Origin: Colias croceus
Lineage: Eukaryota > Arthropoda > Insecta > Lepidoptera > Pieridae
Reading direction: 5' to 3'
NCBI RefSeq assembly: GCF_905220415.1
Contig: NC_059554.1
Span: forward strand, 4,861,001 to 4,925,000
DNA length: 64,000 nucleotides
The position numbers and the translations under genes are program-made. How positions within the stretch are numbered: the first letter of the stretch is position 1; each line of letters begins with the position of its first letter. The notes under the pieces were generated by a model. It was not told the origin of the DNA, did not search any database, and worked only from the letters and a program-made list of their open reading frames with translations. Below, one piece after another: positions 1-10,908 of the stretch.

Positions 1-226
1 GTAGCTATTAACGAATATGAGGTCAAAACTAAAATCCAAGATGGCGCCGACGAAAATTTTACATATTTTCGTCATGGGTGTCATTTTCATGGTTTTTGGG
101 GTATCTTTTAACCAATATGAGGTCAAAACTAAAATCCAAGATGGTGTCGACGAAACTTTACATCTTTTCGGCATGGGTGTCATTTTCAAGGTTTTTGAGA
201 CAGCTATTACCAAATCCCCAATGTAA
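1..226 (-). repeat. Satellite array, left arm (about 100-bp unit, inverted)
   Basis: About two units of a roughly 100-bp tandem repeat. They are the reverse complement of the array at 633-1345 and run off the left edge of the window. Each unit carries the phrases AAGATGGCGCCGACG, GTCATGGGTGTCATTTTC and GAATATGAGGTCAAAACT. The short open frames here only reflect a repeat length compatible with a frame; they are not genes. Confidence 0.9.
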
Positions 227-632
227 CCGTCGATAATTAGGTATATTTTTCTTACTCCTTTAAAGTAAACTTAAATAAAATAACAAAAACGTTAACAACC
301 ACAGTTTTGTAGAAAGTCTTAAAAAAAACAATTTTAAAGAACATTGAAATGCATATTTAGAAATTTAATATAAAACGCAACTCTGTGGCAATCATGTTAA
401 TATTCTGACAGATATTAGTAACTTTAAATATATTCTTTAAATATATTCGCTAAACTTTATTTAAAATAAAGTTTATCTAAAACATTTAAACGAAGAGAAT
501 AAAATAAAAAAGAACGTGTGTGCCGAGAAAACGTGTCAGGAGTGAAACTTCTTTGGCGAGATTCATAGATACCAAAATCGCCGCCTTGCTCCATAACGCG
601 ACAGTATTACCATGACGCGATCTTGAAATTCG
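227..632. other. Spacer between inverted satellite arms
   Basis: AT-rich single-copy sequence of about 400 bp separating the two inverted arrays. I see no gene. The last 110 bp are less AT-rich but show no coding signature. Confidence 0.5.
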
Positions 633-1345
633 ACGACCATCTTGGATTTTAGTTTTGACCTCATATTCGTTAATAGCTACCCCAAAAACCATGAAAATGA
701 CACCCATCACGAAAAATGTCAAATTTTCGTCAGCGCCATCTTGGATTATAGTTTTGACCTCATATTCGATAATAGCTACCCCAAAAACCATGAAAATGAC
801 ACCCATGACGAAAAGATGTAAAATTTTCGTCGGCGCCATCTTGGATTTCAGTTTTGACCTCATATTGGTTAATAGCTACCCCAAAAACCATGAAAATGAC
901 ACCCATGACGAAAAGATGTAAAATTTTTGTCGGCGCCATCTTGGATTATAGTTTTGACCTCATATTCGTTAATAGCTACCCCAAAAACCATGAAAATGAC
1001 ACCCATGACGAAAAGATGTAAAATTTTCGTCGGCGCCATCTTGGATTTCAGTTTTGACCTCATATTGGTTAATAGCTACCCCAAAAACCATGAAAATGAC
1101 ACCCATGACGAAAAGTTGTAAAATTTTTGTCGGCGCCATCTTGGATTATAGTTTTGACCTCATATTCGTTAATAGCTACCCCAAAAACCATGAAAATGAC
1201 ACCCATGACGAAAAGATGTAAAATTTTCGTCGGCGCCATCTTGGATTTCAGTTTTGACCTCATATTCGGTAATAGCTACCCCAAAAACTATGAAAATGAC
1301 ACCCATCACGAAAAAAAGCCAAATTTTCATCGACGCCATCTTGAA
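633..1345 (+). repeat. Satellite array, right arm, about 7 units with 200-bp higher-order period
   Basis: Seven head-to-tail units of roughly 100 bp. Units alternate between two forms: TTGGATTTCAGTTTTGACC followed by ATATTGG, and TTGGATTATAGTTTTGACC followed by ATATTCG. The true period is therefore a 200-bp dimer, and the segments 869-1063 and 1069-1263 translate almost identically. Each unit holds GGCGCCATCTTGGAT, close to a YY1/Pho-type core on the other strand. The last unit (about 1260-1345) is degenerate. Confidence 0.92.
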
Positions 1346-2392
1346 TTGTTTTACCCCACCAATCTATTCAACAACCCATAAAAAAGAGGATCTCAGGCAA
1401 GGTAATTTTAAAAACATAATTTTAAATTACAAATAATTGGAATATGAAACTTATACAGTTTACTCATAAAAAGTATCAAATATTTCAAATCACGAAAAAG
1501 ACAGTGCACGCACAATAATCTTTTTTATTTCGTTTTTATTTTTGGCACGAGGAGCGATACACCCGTCCTTCCAAGAGCGCTTCTGAGCGCGGTCTGACGA
1601 ACCGCGAGAACAAAATGTATGAAGAAATCGACAAGTATTTTTAATTTAGCTCATTATTGAAATAAAATTTTGATTTAGATTCATAAAAATTACACCATAT
1701 ATAAAGGACTATATATCCCTCAATAAGATATAGTTAAGAAGATAGATTAGGCTCTTAATTTTCCTAAAATGGTACCGGTTTAGACCCCATTTTTTTGCAT
1801 TTTATGCGTTTATTGTGATGGAAAAAACGTATTTCAGCGACAATTTTGTATGACGTCGTACAATTTTTATAAGATGAACGCAGAGCTGAATATATTATCT
1901 TTAAATTAAGATATTACTATGTTCTCACGTGTAATTGCTTTAAGTTAAAATGGTACCGAAAAACAGCGTGTTTTTGTAAAAATACGTTATAGCGTCCTTA
2001 ACTTTTATGGCCATAGTTAAAAGATTTCATAAAATAAATTGCTTTCAACTTTCAAGTAATCCCGAGGAACATTTTAAATGTGTGTCTTTGATATGGCAAC
2101 GAGAAAATAATTTTGTCAAAACTGTCAAGTGTCAAATGTTATTTGTCAGTTGTCACTTCTGTCAGTTACAAAAGATTCAAGCATCACGCTACAGGAAATC
2201 GTATTTAAATTAATCTAAGCATTGAATTCTATTATAATAAGTGATAAAACTTCGAGATTCTAAGTAACATAACGAAAAGATTTCGTACAAAAGCTATTTA
2301 TGACATTCGGAAATAAAGTGCCTTCAGTTTTAAGTCGAGACGTAAACCACAACAAAACTTATGTGTGATCAAGTTATTATAAACATTCAAAC
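1346..2392. other. Upstream region of the GPCR gene
   Basis: No gene is supported. A small GC-richer patch lies at 1548-1615. At 2111-2166 there is a cluster of TGTCA motifs, and at 2323-2329 TTCAGTT resembles an arthropod initiator about 65 bp before the GPCR start codon. This stretch probably holds the promoter and 5' UTR of the downstream gene. Confidence 0.4.
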
Positions 2393-5300
2393 ATGTACTT
2401 TTTGCATTTAATATTCTTAATAAGTCCATTGCTACTACGAGTTTCTAAAGCTGAAGTTGGTGACACAGACCTGAATGATTTATCAGAGCAACAAAACTCG
2501 GTACAAATAAACAAATGTTGCGAAGAAAATGAAATAATGGTTGATTCTGTGTGCCGATTGGCTGAACTATACAATGAAAGTAAGATATGAGCTTTTTTGT
2601 GTTATAATTTACGTGAATTAAATACATATAAAGATATTCAACATAACAGAAATTTGGATTGTACTAACTCTAACATAATGTACCTAACATTATGTTAGAG
2701 TTAGTTTGAATACCTGCAACAATTTAAATTATTAAGTAAAAAAATGAAATAACTCAGACCCAATGGAAAATTTTATAAGTACACTAGACTACTCTAAACA
2801 TATTTAATTCAAATGACAATTCAAGCAGAATTTAACTTTTCTCTTATACTTTTTATTTAATTTCTCTTTTTTTATTTGCCATGTGACACCTTATGTATTA
2901 TGTATTAATTACACTCCTTTATTGATAACTAGTTGTTTTATGCAGCTTCAACTGCTTGGACTAAATATCTCACTATCAGATGAGTAGTTTTGGCTGTGGG
3001 GTTCAGTAATCTTTGTGTTTTATATAATATTGAATAATGATGTGAACTAATAATGAAATTCAATATTTTCATAACATTTAACTGTAATTTCAGGTCTTTG
3101 GCAGCCATTGTTTAAGACTGAGGATGGAAAAGATGTTAAACTTAAGTATTTTAGATTTATAAATGGAATACCAAATTGTGCAACCACCCAACAAAGACCC
3201 ATATTTGATCTAGGGAAATCTGAGGATAAGTAAGTCTGTAATTAAAAAACTATACATATTATTGCCATACAAATATTTAAAATATATGGCATAAACTTAG
3301 TGACACTACTGTAGTTACCAGTGACTCATCATATTAATGAGTCACCTATGTAAAAGAGTGAAAGTTGTAACTTGTATTAATCAAACTGGAATCTCTACTA
3401 TTTAAAATTAATTAATATAACTGTTTATAAACAGAAAAAATGTATTTCATTTACCAAATCATGAAAAATGCGTTTTTAAAAATTTTTAAATAGTTACCTC
3501 TCTTATTTATTTTTTTTAATATTGTCTACATGATAATGTTAACAAGCACCAAATCTATTTTCAGGTTAAATCTTTTATCTGATGGCCGTTTAATGCATTT
3601 GATACACCACCAAACGAATGCTCAAACTATAAGAGATGATTCACTCTTGGCAAACTCATTAAACTTCCATGATATCATTTCTATACCTGAAGTTAAAGAG
3701 CCATCGTCCTATATTCATGTGCAGAATAAATATTGCATGGATAAGGTAAGCAAACTAAACGAAATGCTTCTATAGCCATCTGAATGAGATGAATCATTTT
3801 GAAAACATCTTAATGACTATGCTCATGTCAAACTTAACATAAAAAGTATTTAATACCTATTGACGGTTATACAGTTTTTCTACTATTGTGATAATTTCAG
3901 TGTAAGTTTTTTGTCTCATTGTTATCTCCATTCAACAATAACAATTGTGAAATCATTGTTGATAATGAATGGACACACAGAATTTTAACATTATGTTACT
4001 CTTTAGATGACTGAACTTGGATATATTTTTCGAACAAATCCATACTTATATTATAAATGCGAAAGTAACTCTGTCTGTCAGTCTGTTACTCAATCACGCC
4101 TAAACTACTGAACCAATTTGCATGAAATTTGGTATGGAGATATTTTGATACCTGAGAAAGGACATAGGCTACCTTTTATTGCGAAATATGTACCACGGGC
4201 GAAGCCGGGGCGGACCACTAGTATAATATAAAAAATATTGTATAATTCTTGTTGCAGCCATATAAAAAAGACTTTTTACACATTATATTACGTTTAATTA
4301 ATTTAAGAATATTTTTTAGATTTTTATAACAAGCACTAATTCCACCGGGCAGTATGCACTTGTTTGTGTACCAGAAGTGAAAATCAATTGGAAGGACACA
4401 GGGTTCCTAATGAAAAAAATTCTCAATCCCATCTTCCATGCAATCGCAATGATATTGTTTTTAACTGTTGCTATTATTTACTTTGTGTTGCCAACACTGA
4501 GAGATCTCGCTGGGAATATAATAACAACAATAAATGTGTGTTTGATTGTCAGTCAAGCTGCAGATTTAGTGAGAATATTTACAGAGTTGAGCAATCATGT
4601 CAGCTTTATGATAACAGGTTAGTACTTTCTTTATTTTATGCACCAAAATTTACACAAGATTATATATTAATTTCTCTTCTCCTGTGTTTTAAAAACTAAA
4701 TAAAATAATACTTTATAATTTACAGATATAATCTTATATGTCAGTTTACTTGGTGCCTTTTTCTGGTTGAACAGTTTTGGTTTCTACATATGGAAGACTT
4801 TCAAGTGAGTATCCATGCTAATTAACTATCTTCAAAAGATGAGGTTCTAAGTTCCACTTAAACTTATTTATTTTCATCCAATAGTTGATCAAACAAATTA
4901 ATTTATACTTACAGATCAAGGAATGTATTTCTACGAGTGACAGATGTTCGCAAATACTGCTACTATTCAAGCGTGGTGTGGTCTAGTGTTACTCTAATGG
5001 CAGCTATGGCTATATGTGCTCATTTTTTACTAGACACTGGCACAAATCCGTACAGAAAAATGAAAACGCAATTTTCGTCGTCAATTCTTATAGATGATGT
5101 TGAACAAGAGACGATTGGTATGTATTATTTTACATAAACTCAATTACAATTATATAAAACTAGCTTACCTCACGCGGCTTCGCCCGCTTTGTCTAAAACC
5201 TAATAAATAATATACTAAAATCTTCCTCTTGAATCACTCTATCTATTAATAAAAACCGCATCAAAATCCGTTGAGTAGTTTTAAAGATTTTAAGCATACA

Positions 5301-5875
5301 AAGGGACAGGGAAATAGCGACGGAGAAAGCGACTTTGTTTTATACTATGTAGTGATAAGTAATGATGTCACAAGAAAATGAATTCGTGTTTTCTATTTTC
5401 AGGCTGGCTTGGAATTGCAATATTCTTTACACCAGTTGCATTCACTATTATTTTTAATCTGTTCTTCTATATAACAACATTAAAAGTAATAAAGAGAATA
5501 AATATTTATGGACGAATCCACTATAAATTAAAGGGATGGTGAGTGATTAATTACTTTTCTTAATGAATACCCAAAATAAAAACAATACGTAAATGAAATG
5601 TTTCTTCTCATTTCAGTTTCGACTTATTCTTGCAGCTATTTCTCATAATGTCAATGTCATGGTTGTTCCTAATGCTGTCTTGGCTGAATTTCGATGGATT
5701 ACTGTACGCACACATAGTGGTGAATTTATTGCAGGCAATATTAATATTCTATGTGTGTGTTGTTAGGCAGAACCATGTCACATTTTTATTAAGAAAAAGC
5801 TGTTGCTATGCTCAGCCTATACCCACAGGAGAATGGGGAGATGAAATGACTCATATGAACGGTGGAAATTACTAA
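2393..5875 (+). CDS. Methuselah-like G-protein coupled receptor (8 exons, complete)
   Basis: Exons read as 2393-2579, 3094-3229, 3565-3745, 4320-4617, 4726-4804, 4915-5117, 5403-5538 and 5617-5875. All have GT-AG introns and consistent phase, giving 492 residues, near the usual size of the family. Residues 1-20 form a hydrophobic signal peptide. The ectodomain begins with the family-typical NKCC cluster and contains SLWQPLF and a paired-cysteine segment ending YALVCVPE. Seven membrane helices follow at roughly 203-228, 233-255, 268-292, 308-330, 360-386, 413-435 and 440-460. The tail is short (ends MNGGNY). Methuselah-type receptors are insect class B GPCRs linked to stress resistance and lifespan; the ligand here cannot be told. 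Two Helitron-like repeats sit in introns 3 and 6. The gene appears to lie, on the opposite strand, inside an Aquarius intron. The family call is firm; orthology to a particular mthl gene is not. Confidence 0.93.
2663..2705. repeat. Perfect 19-bp inverted repeat with 5-base loop
   Basis: Left arm ACTAACTCTAACATAATGT, loop ACCTA, right arm its exact complement. It lies in intron 1 of the GPCR gene. The lack of any mismatch suggests recent origin or constraint. Confidence 0.85.
4040..4222 (+). mobile_element. Short Helitron-like repeat (family A)
   Basis: Begins with CATACTTATATTATAAATGCG, passes through CACGCCTAAACTACTGAACC and GAAAGGACATAGGCTA, and ends with a GGGCGAAGCCGGGGCGG region followed by CTAGT. 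The internal text and the CTAG-T end match the non-autonomous Helitron-like families common in Lepidoptera. It lies in intron 3 of the GPCR gene. Confidence 0.75.
5159..5356 (-). mobile_element. Short Helitron-like repeat (family B)
   Basis: Starts ACTAGCTTACC next to CGCGGCTTCGCCCGC and ends near TTTTATACTATGTAGTGAT. A close copy lies at 51424-51616. It lies in intron 6 of the GPCR gene. Confidence 0.75.
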
Positions 5876-7111
5876 ATACAAACATACTGATTGTATTAGA
5901 ATCAGTTATTAGAATTTATATGTTATAATTACACTCGTAGGATATAGCAATATTATAATTGCACACAAAGATTTTATGTGTAAGTAGAAGTAGGTTTTCC
6001 CGTGATTTCATGTGCTTTTGAACGAACTTTAATCGAAATTTGTGCCTTACAACGCGAGCAGTATTCTGTTAAACAATAAGTTTTACTTCGTCACTTGGTA
6101 GCTTTGTAGTTTTAAGAGAATGACTATGTAATAGATATTTTAATTAATCATAGATTTTATAACGATTTATTTTTAATCGAAATATACTCTGCGAAGAGGA
6201 AATTGGTAGGGCCTTAAACGAATTTTTAAGTCAATCTTAAAATTATATGCATTGTATCGCATTTATGTACAAATGAAAATTGTGATAATTTACCGTAGTG
6301 CTCATTGGAGATACTTAATTTTAATTTTATTGGACCAATTAATTATTTGCACTACTAACATCATGAAATGACTAACATTTTTTAGGATTTAAATTATAAT
6401 TGAATTATCAAATATTATGTTTTTAAAAAATATATTGAACATAAACAGGCCTATTCTCTTTATGCTATGCGTTTCTGACTCACAAATTATAATGCACACT
6501 CTTTTACCTTTTGACTGAAATAGTTTTTTAGTATTAATTTTGTGTTGTGACATTTTTACAATTTTTCGACTATTTACACGAATGTCCGTCCCAAATTATT
6601 TTTTATTAATTATACTTTCGATTTTTATATTGCTCTCTATTTTTTATGAACGTATGTAGTACTAAAACAATCACTGAATTACAATGTTCAATGCTGTCTT
6701 TTATCTCGAATAAGAAAGATATACTTGGTGTGTTTTATTTTATCAATTTACACAAGTTTTGTATAAGGATAATCATGGTGACCTGTACTCATAGATTTTA
6801 TATAATTCTAATCAATAATCAAATTGAGTATATCAAAAATGACATCTAAACCAGAATTTATATAATATGTATTAAGCTCGTGTAAATTATACAATGTGTG
6901 TATAATCAAATAAATTTTTAAGATTATACTATTTCTTTAATTTAATTCTCTACCAAACACTTTTATTGTTTAAATTGTTATCCATAAATTTGCACATATA
7001 TTTTATTAAGATATCGGATATTCATTTTTAATTTCAATTCATTCAAGTACAAAACATTAACGCCCACTTTGGCCACCATAATAGGTATTTGTTATTTTAA
7101 ACTAAACTTAC
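5876..7111. other. GPCR 3' UTR and part of an Aquarius intron
   Basis: AT-rich with no coding signature on either strand. The 3' UTR of the GPCR gene probably ends near the AATAAA at about 6908. I looked on the - strand for the Aquarius segment that should follow exon 6 and did not find it. Confidence 0.5.
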
Positions 7112-10100
7112 TTGTGAGAACAGTTGTCCCTCTGGCCTTCTAGTAAGAGCCGCTAACTGACTGCGCACCACGAGATGACAGTCATCCATTACGGTATTGA
7201 AAAACCGCCTTGTCGGCAAAAGGGCTTCCAGATCAATCATCAGCTCGAGAAACCGCTCACAGTATCTGGTAAACAATAAGGTAAGTATTAAAAAAAATAT
7301 TTACGATAAAAATAAAAAATGTCGAATCAGACTTTCCCGAGTAATTTGTTGTTTTGCTCCTATGGGTCATAGCGTTGTCTTATATTATTATAGTCTCTTA
7401 CGGATATACATCGGTACCATACTACTGATCACTAATCAAACCATATTTTCAATGTTAATGAATAAAGTATATCGAAAAATGTCTTCGTAATAGCATAAAA
7501 ACGTTAACTTGGGAGTATGATTTTTTGTGGGATTTTTATGGGATTAAAAATCTTAATTAAATGTTTAAATAAACAATACACCCGCGTGTATATTTGTATA
7601 TTTTGCGTTTTGATAAGCCAACTTATTACAAAAAGAACTAGCTAACTAACCTGACTTTATCATCACTGATATCACCAGTCTCCGGAATGCTCTCCAGTAT
7701 CCTCATGAACTTGATCATCAGTCGCTGCAAGTACCTCCTTTCCCAGTTCAACTTATCTACTAACTCTGGCTTATCTTTCTTTTGTATTGCGCGCCAGTAT
7801 TTACGCCACTTAGGCACGACTTTGAATTCTTGATTTCGTCGACCTTAAAATTAATTTAGTTTTTTTAATAATGGATTAGAACTCCTCATCTTCTTGAAAA
7901 TATAAAATATACGGAATAATTTAATTACATTGTTTATTGTCATTTTAACTTAAATTTGATACATCACACATAGTAAACTTGTAACTGTTTAATAAACTTT
8001 TGTTGCTCTTAGAGGTGATCTGTATTTCCTCATTAGGAAAAGTAAAGTAATTTCATTTCACTATTTAAAAAAGAAAAGTGATCTAAAAATATATTTGATG
8101 ATATCAAAGTATAATAAAAAAATTTGACTAAAAAAAATACCTTCTTGCAAACTAATCCACATGCTCAACGACACAAGTCGCTTCACTTGATCCCTGCACA
8201 GTTGCACCTCCATACTCCCAAAGCAGTGGTTGAGGAACAGCAACAATGATGTTTGTTCCCTCATGTTGTTGCTTGTGTGGTCCTCCGCGACACTCGCTCG
8301 GAGTACTTGCTCGAAGAAGCCCGGGAAGTGATCTGGTTTCTTGAGTAGCGCCTGTAATGTATTAGCATTTGTATTAATAGTAGCACAAATTTTATTGAAC
8401 GACATTATAAAAACGAATCCCTTTGTCACAAATTGAGTCTAAAATACAGATGAAACTAATAAAAGCATGTTAAAAAGGAACACTACACACAACTTTACAG
8501 GGATTGAAAAATATGGTAATAATTATAAAGAACATTGCAATAAACAAAGTTTTTTAAATATGTTATAACTGCTAAGAATTATAAAAGAAGATAGTTACAA
8601 TTTCTGGACAAAATTTGACATTGCATAAATATTGATAAAATAATGATTCCTGATACTACTTTTGCTTGATAACACTTATTTTCAATATGTATGATATCTA
8701 AGAGGTAAATTAAAACATCGCAAGCATTCAAATATTTCACTATCACCAATACAAATTCAAATACCAAATGAAAACACACCTGCCAAGCTGGTACTCTTTC
8801 TCTGAACTTCTCGTTGATCATTACAATAATAGACATCATGTGCGAATGTGACGCCTGACCAGTTTCATAGTGTGGCCACAAATAGTTTTCCAGATACTGT
8901 GAAAACTCAAGCATCATGATACGACGAACTGAGAAACTGGAATAAATAATAAGTGTTATTAAAAATACATTTCTTAATAATGATAAATAACAGGAGGATT
9001 TCCAACTGTTTAAACTGAGGCTTATGATTTGTCTATTTATTATCCACATTCTGTTTTTTACTATTCAATCAGAGAAAAAGGAATCCTGACTACAGAATAA
9101 CAAAATTAGATGTGTTAAAATATGTGGTGCTTGAAAATAGATATTTTAGTTGAAACTTACAATTTTTATAAAATCAAACACTGCAACTAACATATTATTA
9201 ATCTACATACATTGTCACTTTACACTTAATAATTAACAAAACTATATTTACTGATTTTACTAAATATAATTAATTTAAAAATTAAATTCATAAATGTTAA
9301 CATAATATTATAACTTAGTTAATTAAACCCTAGGTAAATTAAAACATTAAGCACTATTTTGATTTCCACATTGGCACAAAATCAGTAATTTAAAAAATAA
9401 AAAGGTCAATGAACTGAATCCACTAGGCCACTGACCCCAAAACATTCATTTGTCTACTTCAGTAGGGCTAAGACAAAAAACCAAACCCTTATATTTTTGT
9501 ATAGAAATTATTACAAACTTACTTGGATCCAAGTATTTCTGCTTGATAAATTGATTCAACAATAGCAGCATCATAAGGCAAGTGGTTTTCCTTAGTTTGC
9601 GGTGCCCAGTACTGGTTAGCAAGCTGAAATATCCACCATATTGATTTATAATTCAATGAGGTTAGTTGTATAGATTTGTGTGCATAATATGTTTAAAATA
9701 CCAGTTGGCTTTCTCATTATTTATAAACAATTTAAAAGGAACAACATTATTCCTGAATTGCGTCTCTTGTATAGATGTACTCAATAGTAATATTTTCTTA
9801 TGTTATTATGAACACAGACAATGATAAGATATAAAATTACTTAGTGTAGACATATACATTTGTTTTTAGGATTGAATTTTATTATCACTACGATCTTCAT
9901 AGCTTAGATTTACTGCAACTAATAGGTGGAAAGCTAAGGGTAGTTCCACCCAGATTCTAGGGCCTATGCCCTAGTAAGCAAAAATTATGCAACTTCTAAG
10001 TTATCTTTATTTATAAAGTACAAGAAACAGAATTATTTGTTAAATTATGATATTTATTTTTATATAACACATGACATTTTATTAAGTCAGCACACATTCA

Positions 10101-10692
10101 ATCAATTTGAATCATATTCTGTAAGGTAGCTATGAAGTAAAGAAATGGAAAAAAAATCAATTTGAATAATTAAATTGTGGTCTAGATGTGTTTATTAGAA
10201 CATAATATCTTAGATAATATAAAAATGAAACGCTAAATTCGTTGCTAAGCGCAATTCTTGAGTTCAGTAGAAGCAATTTTGTTAATTTTTTTTTTATAAT
10301 ATTCCTTAAAGTACAAGGAAAACCTAAAGGGCTCTTAAGGTTTAAGTTTATGGAGAGAAAACGTAAACATGTACCACAGGCAAAGCCGGGGCAGACCGTT
10401 AGTTGTTTATAACTTCAAAATGTGGAAAATCATCCTTGTGTGTTAACAATTAATATTATTGTAAACATAATCCCTGCTTCATACAAAAGATATAACTCAT
10501 TAAAAGGGGGTCATAGACATTCTTTTGATATAATTTTACGAAACCGAAACGTAAAATATATAAGAAAACACAAAAACTCTAAATAACCTAACTTTTGATA
10601 CTTACGAGTGTAATTCTATCAGCATTTATCTGAGAAAGTGTCGGCAATGGTATTTTCGCCTTATCCGAAGGTGCTGCAACGTCGACCTTCAT
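7112..10692 (-). CDS. Aquarius, RNA helicase of the spliceosome: first six coding exons (partial, 301 codons)
   Basis: Coding exons, - strand: 10692-10606, 9623-9523, 8936-8780, 8351-8141, 7843-7651 and 7265-7112. All junctions are GT-AG, phases agree, and the total is 903 bases with no stop. Recognisable Aquarius segments are LPTLSQINADR, NQYWAPQT, IMMLEFSQYLENYLWPHY, KKPDHFPGFFEQVLRA, EQTSLLLFLNHCF and YCERFLELMIDLEALLPTRR. Aquarius (intron-binding protein 160) is a superfamily 1 helicase that contacts the intron upstream of the branch point and helps deposit exon-junction and snoRNP factors. What is present is the N-terminal armadillo-like region. The helicase core, roughly another 1100 residues in the family, is not seen. 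A good donor follows CAA at 7112, so the gene should continue to the left, apparently across the GPCR gene and beyond the window. Loss of the rest of the gene is the alternative. Confidence 0.93.
9624..10605. other. Aquarius intron 1
   Basis: AT-rich intron. It holds a small perfect palindrome CTAGGGC-CTAT-GCCCTAG near 9958 and the 3' remnant of a Helitron-like repeat at 10371-10403. No other feature is seen. Confidence 0.5.
10371..10403 (+). mobile_element. Helitron-like 3' end remnant
   Basis: GTACCACAGG, then CAAAGCCGGGGCAGACC and a TTAGT end, parallel to the last bases of the repeat at 4040-4222. The 5' part is lost or too diverged to see. Confidence 0.55.
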
Positions 10693-10908
10693 TTTTAAAA
10701 TATGTTATTATACTTTTTATTCAATAAACACACGGAATAAACACATCAAAGAATTACGAATCAAACAATTTACAAATAAAATAATGTCACTATCACTGTC
10801 AAAGTTCCATGACAATGACATAAATTTAAATGTTTAGAAACCAAAATAACAACAGGTTCTAATAAAACATTGGCACTCAGCTTACTTTTTTTTTCAGATA
10901 AAACTAAT
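10693..10908. promoter_or_regulatory. Bidirectional promoter between Aquarius and the zinc-finger gene
   Basis: Only 216 bp separate the two divergent start codons. The segment 10784-10822 has clustered TGTCA/TGACA motifs (AATGTCAC, CTGTCAAAG, CATGACAATGACAT), the same motif found upstream of the GPCR gene and of the candidate taranis first exon. A T-tract ending TTTTCAG just before 10899 could be an acceptor for an untranslated first exon. Confidence 0.65.

Noticed and set aside
655..1381. Several 60-90 codon frames in the satellite
   Set aside because: Near-identical frames repeat with the 200-bp period on both strands; they are repeat artefacts.
1548..1615. GC-richer patch with GAGCGCTTCTGAGCGCGGTC, considered as a tRNA-derived element
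   Set aside because: No B-box GGTTCGANTCC or cloverleaf could be drawn.
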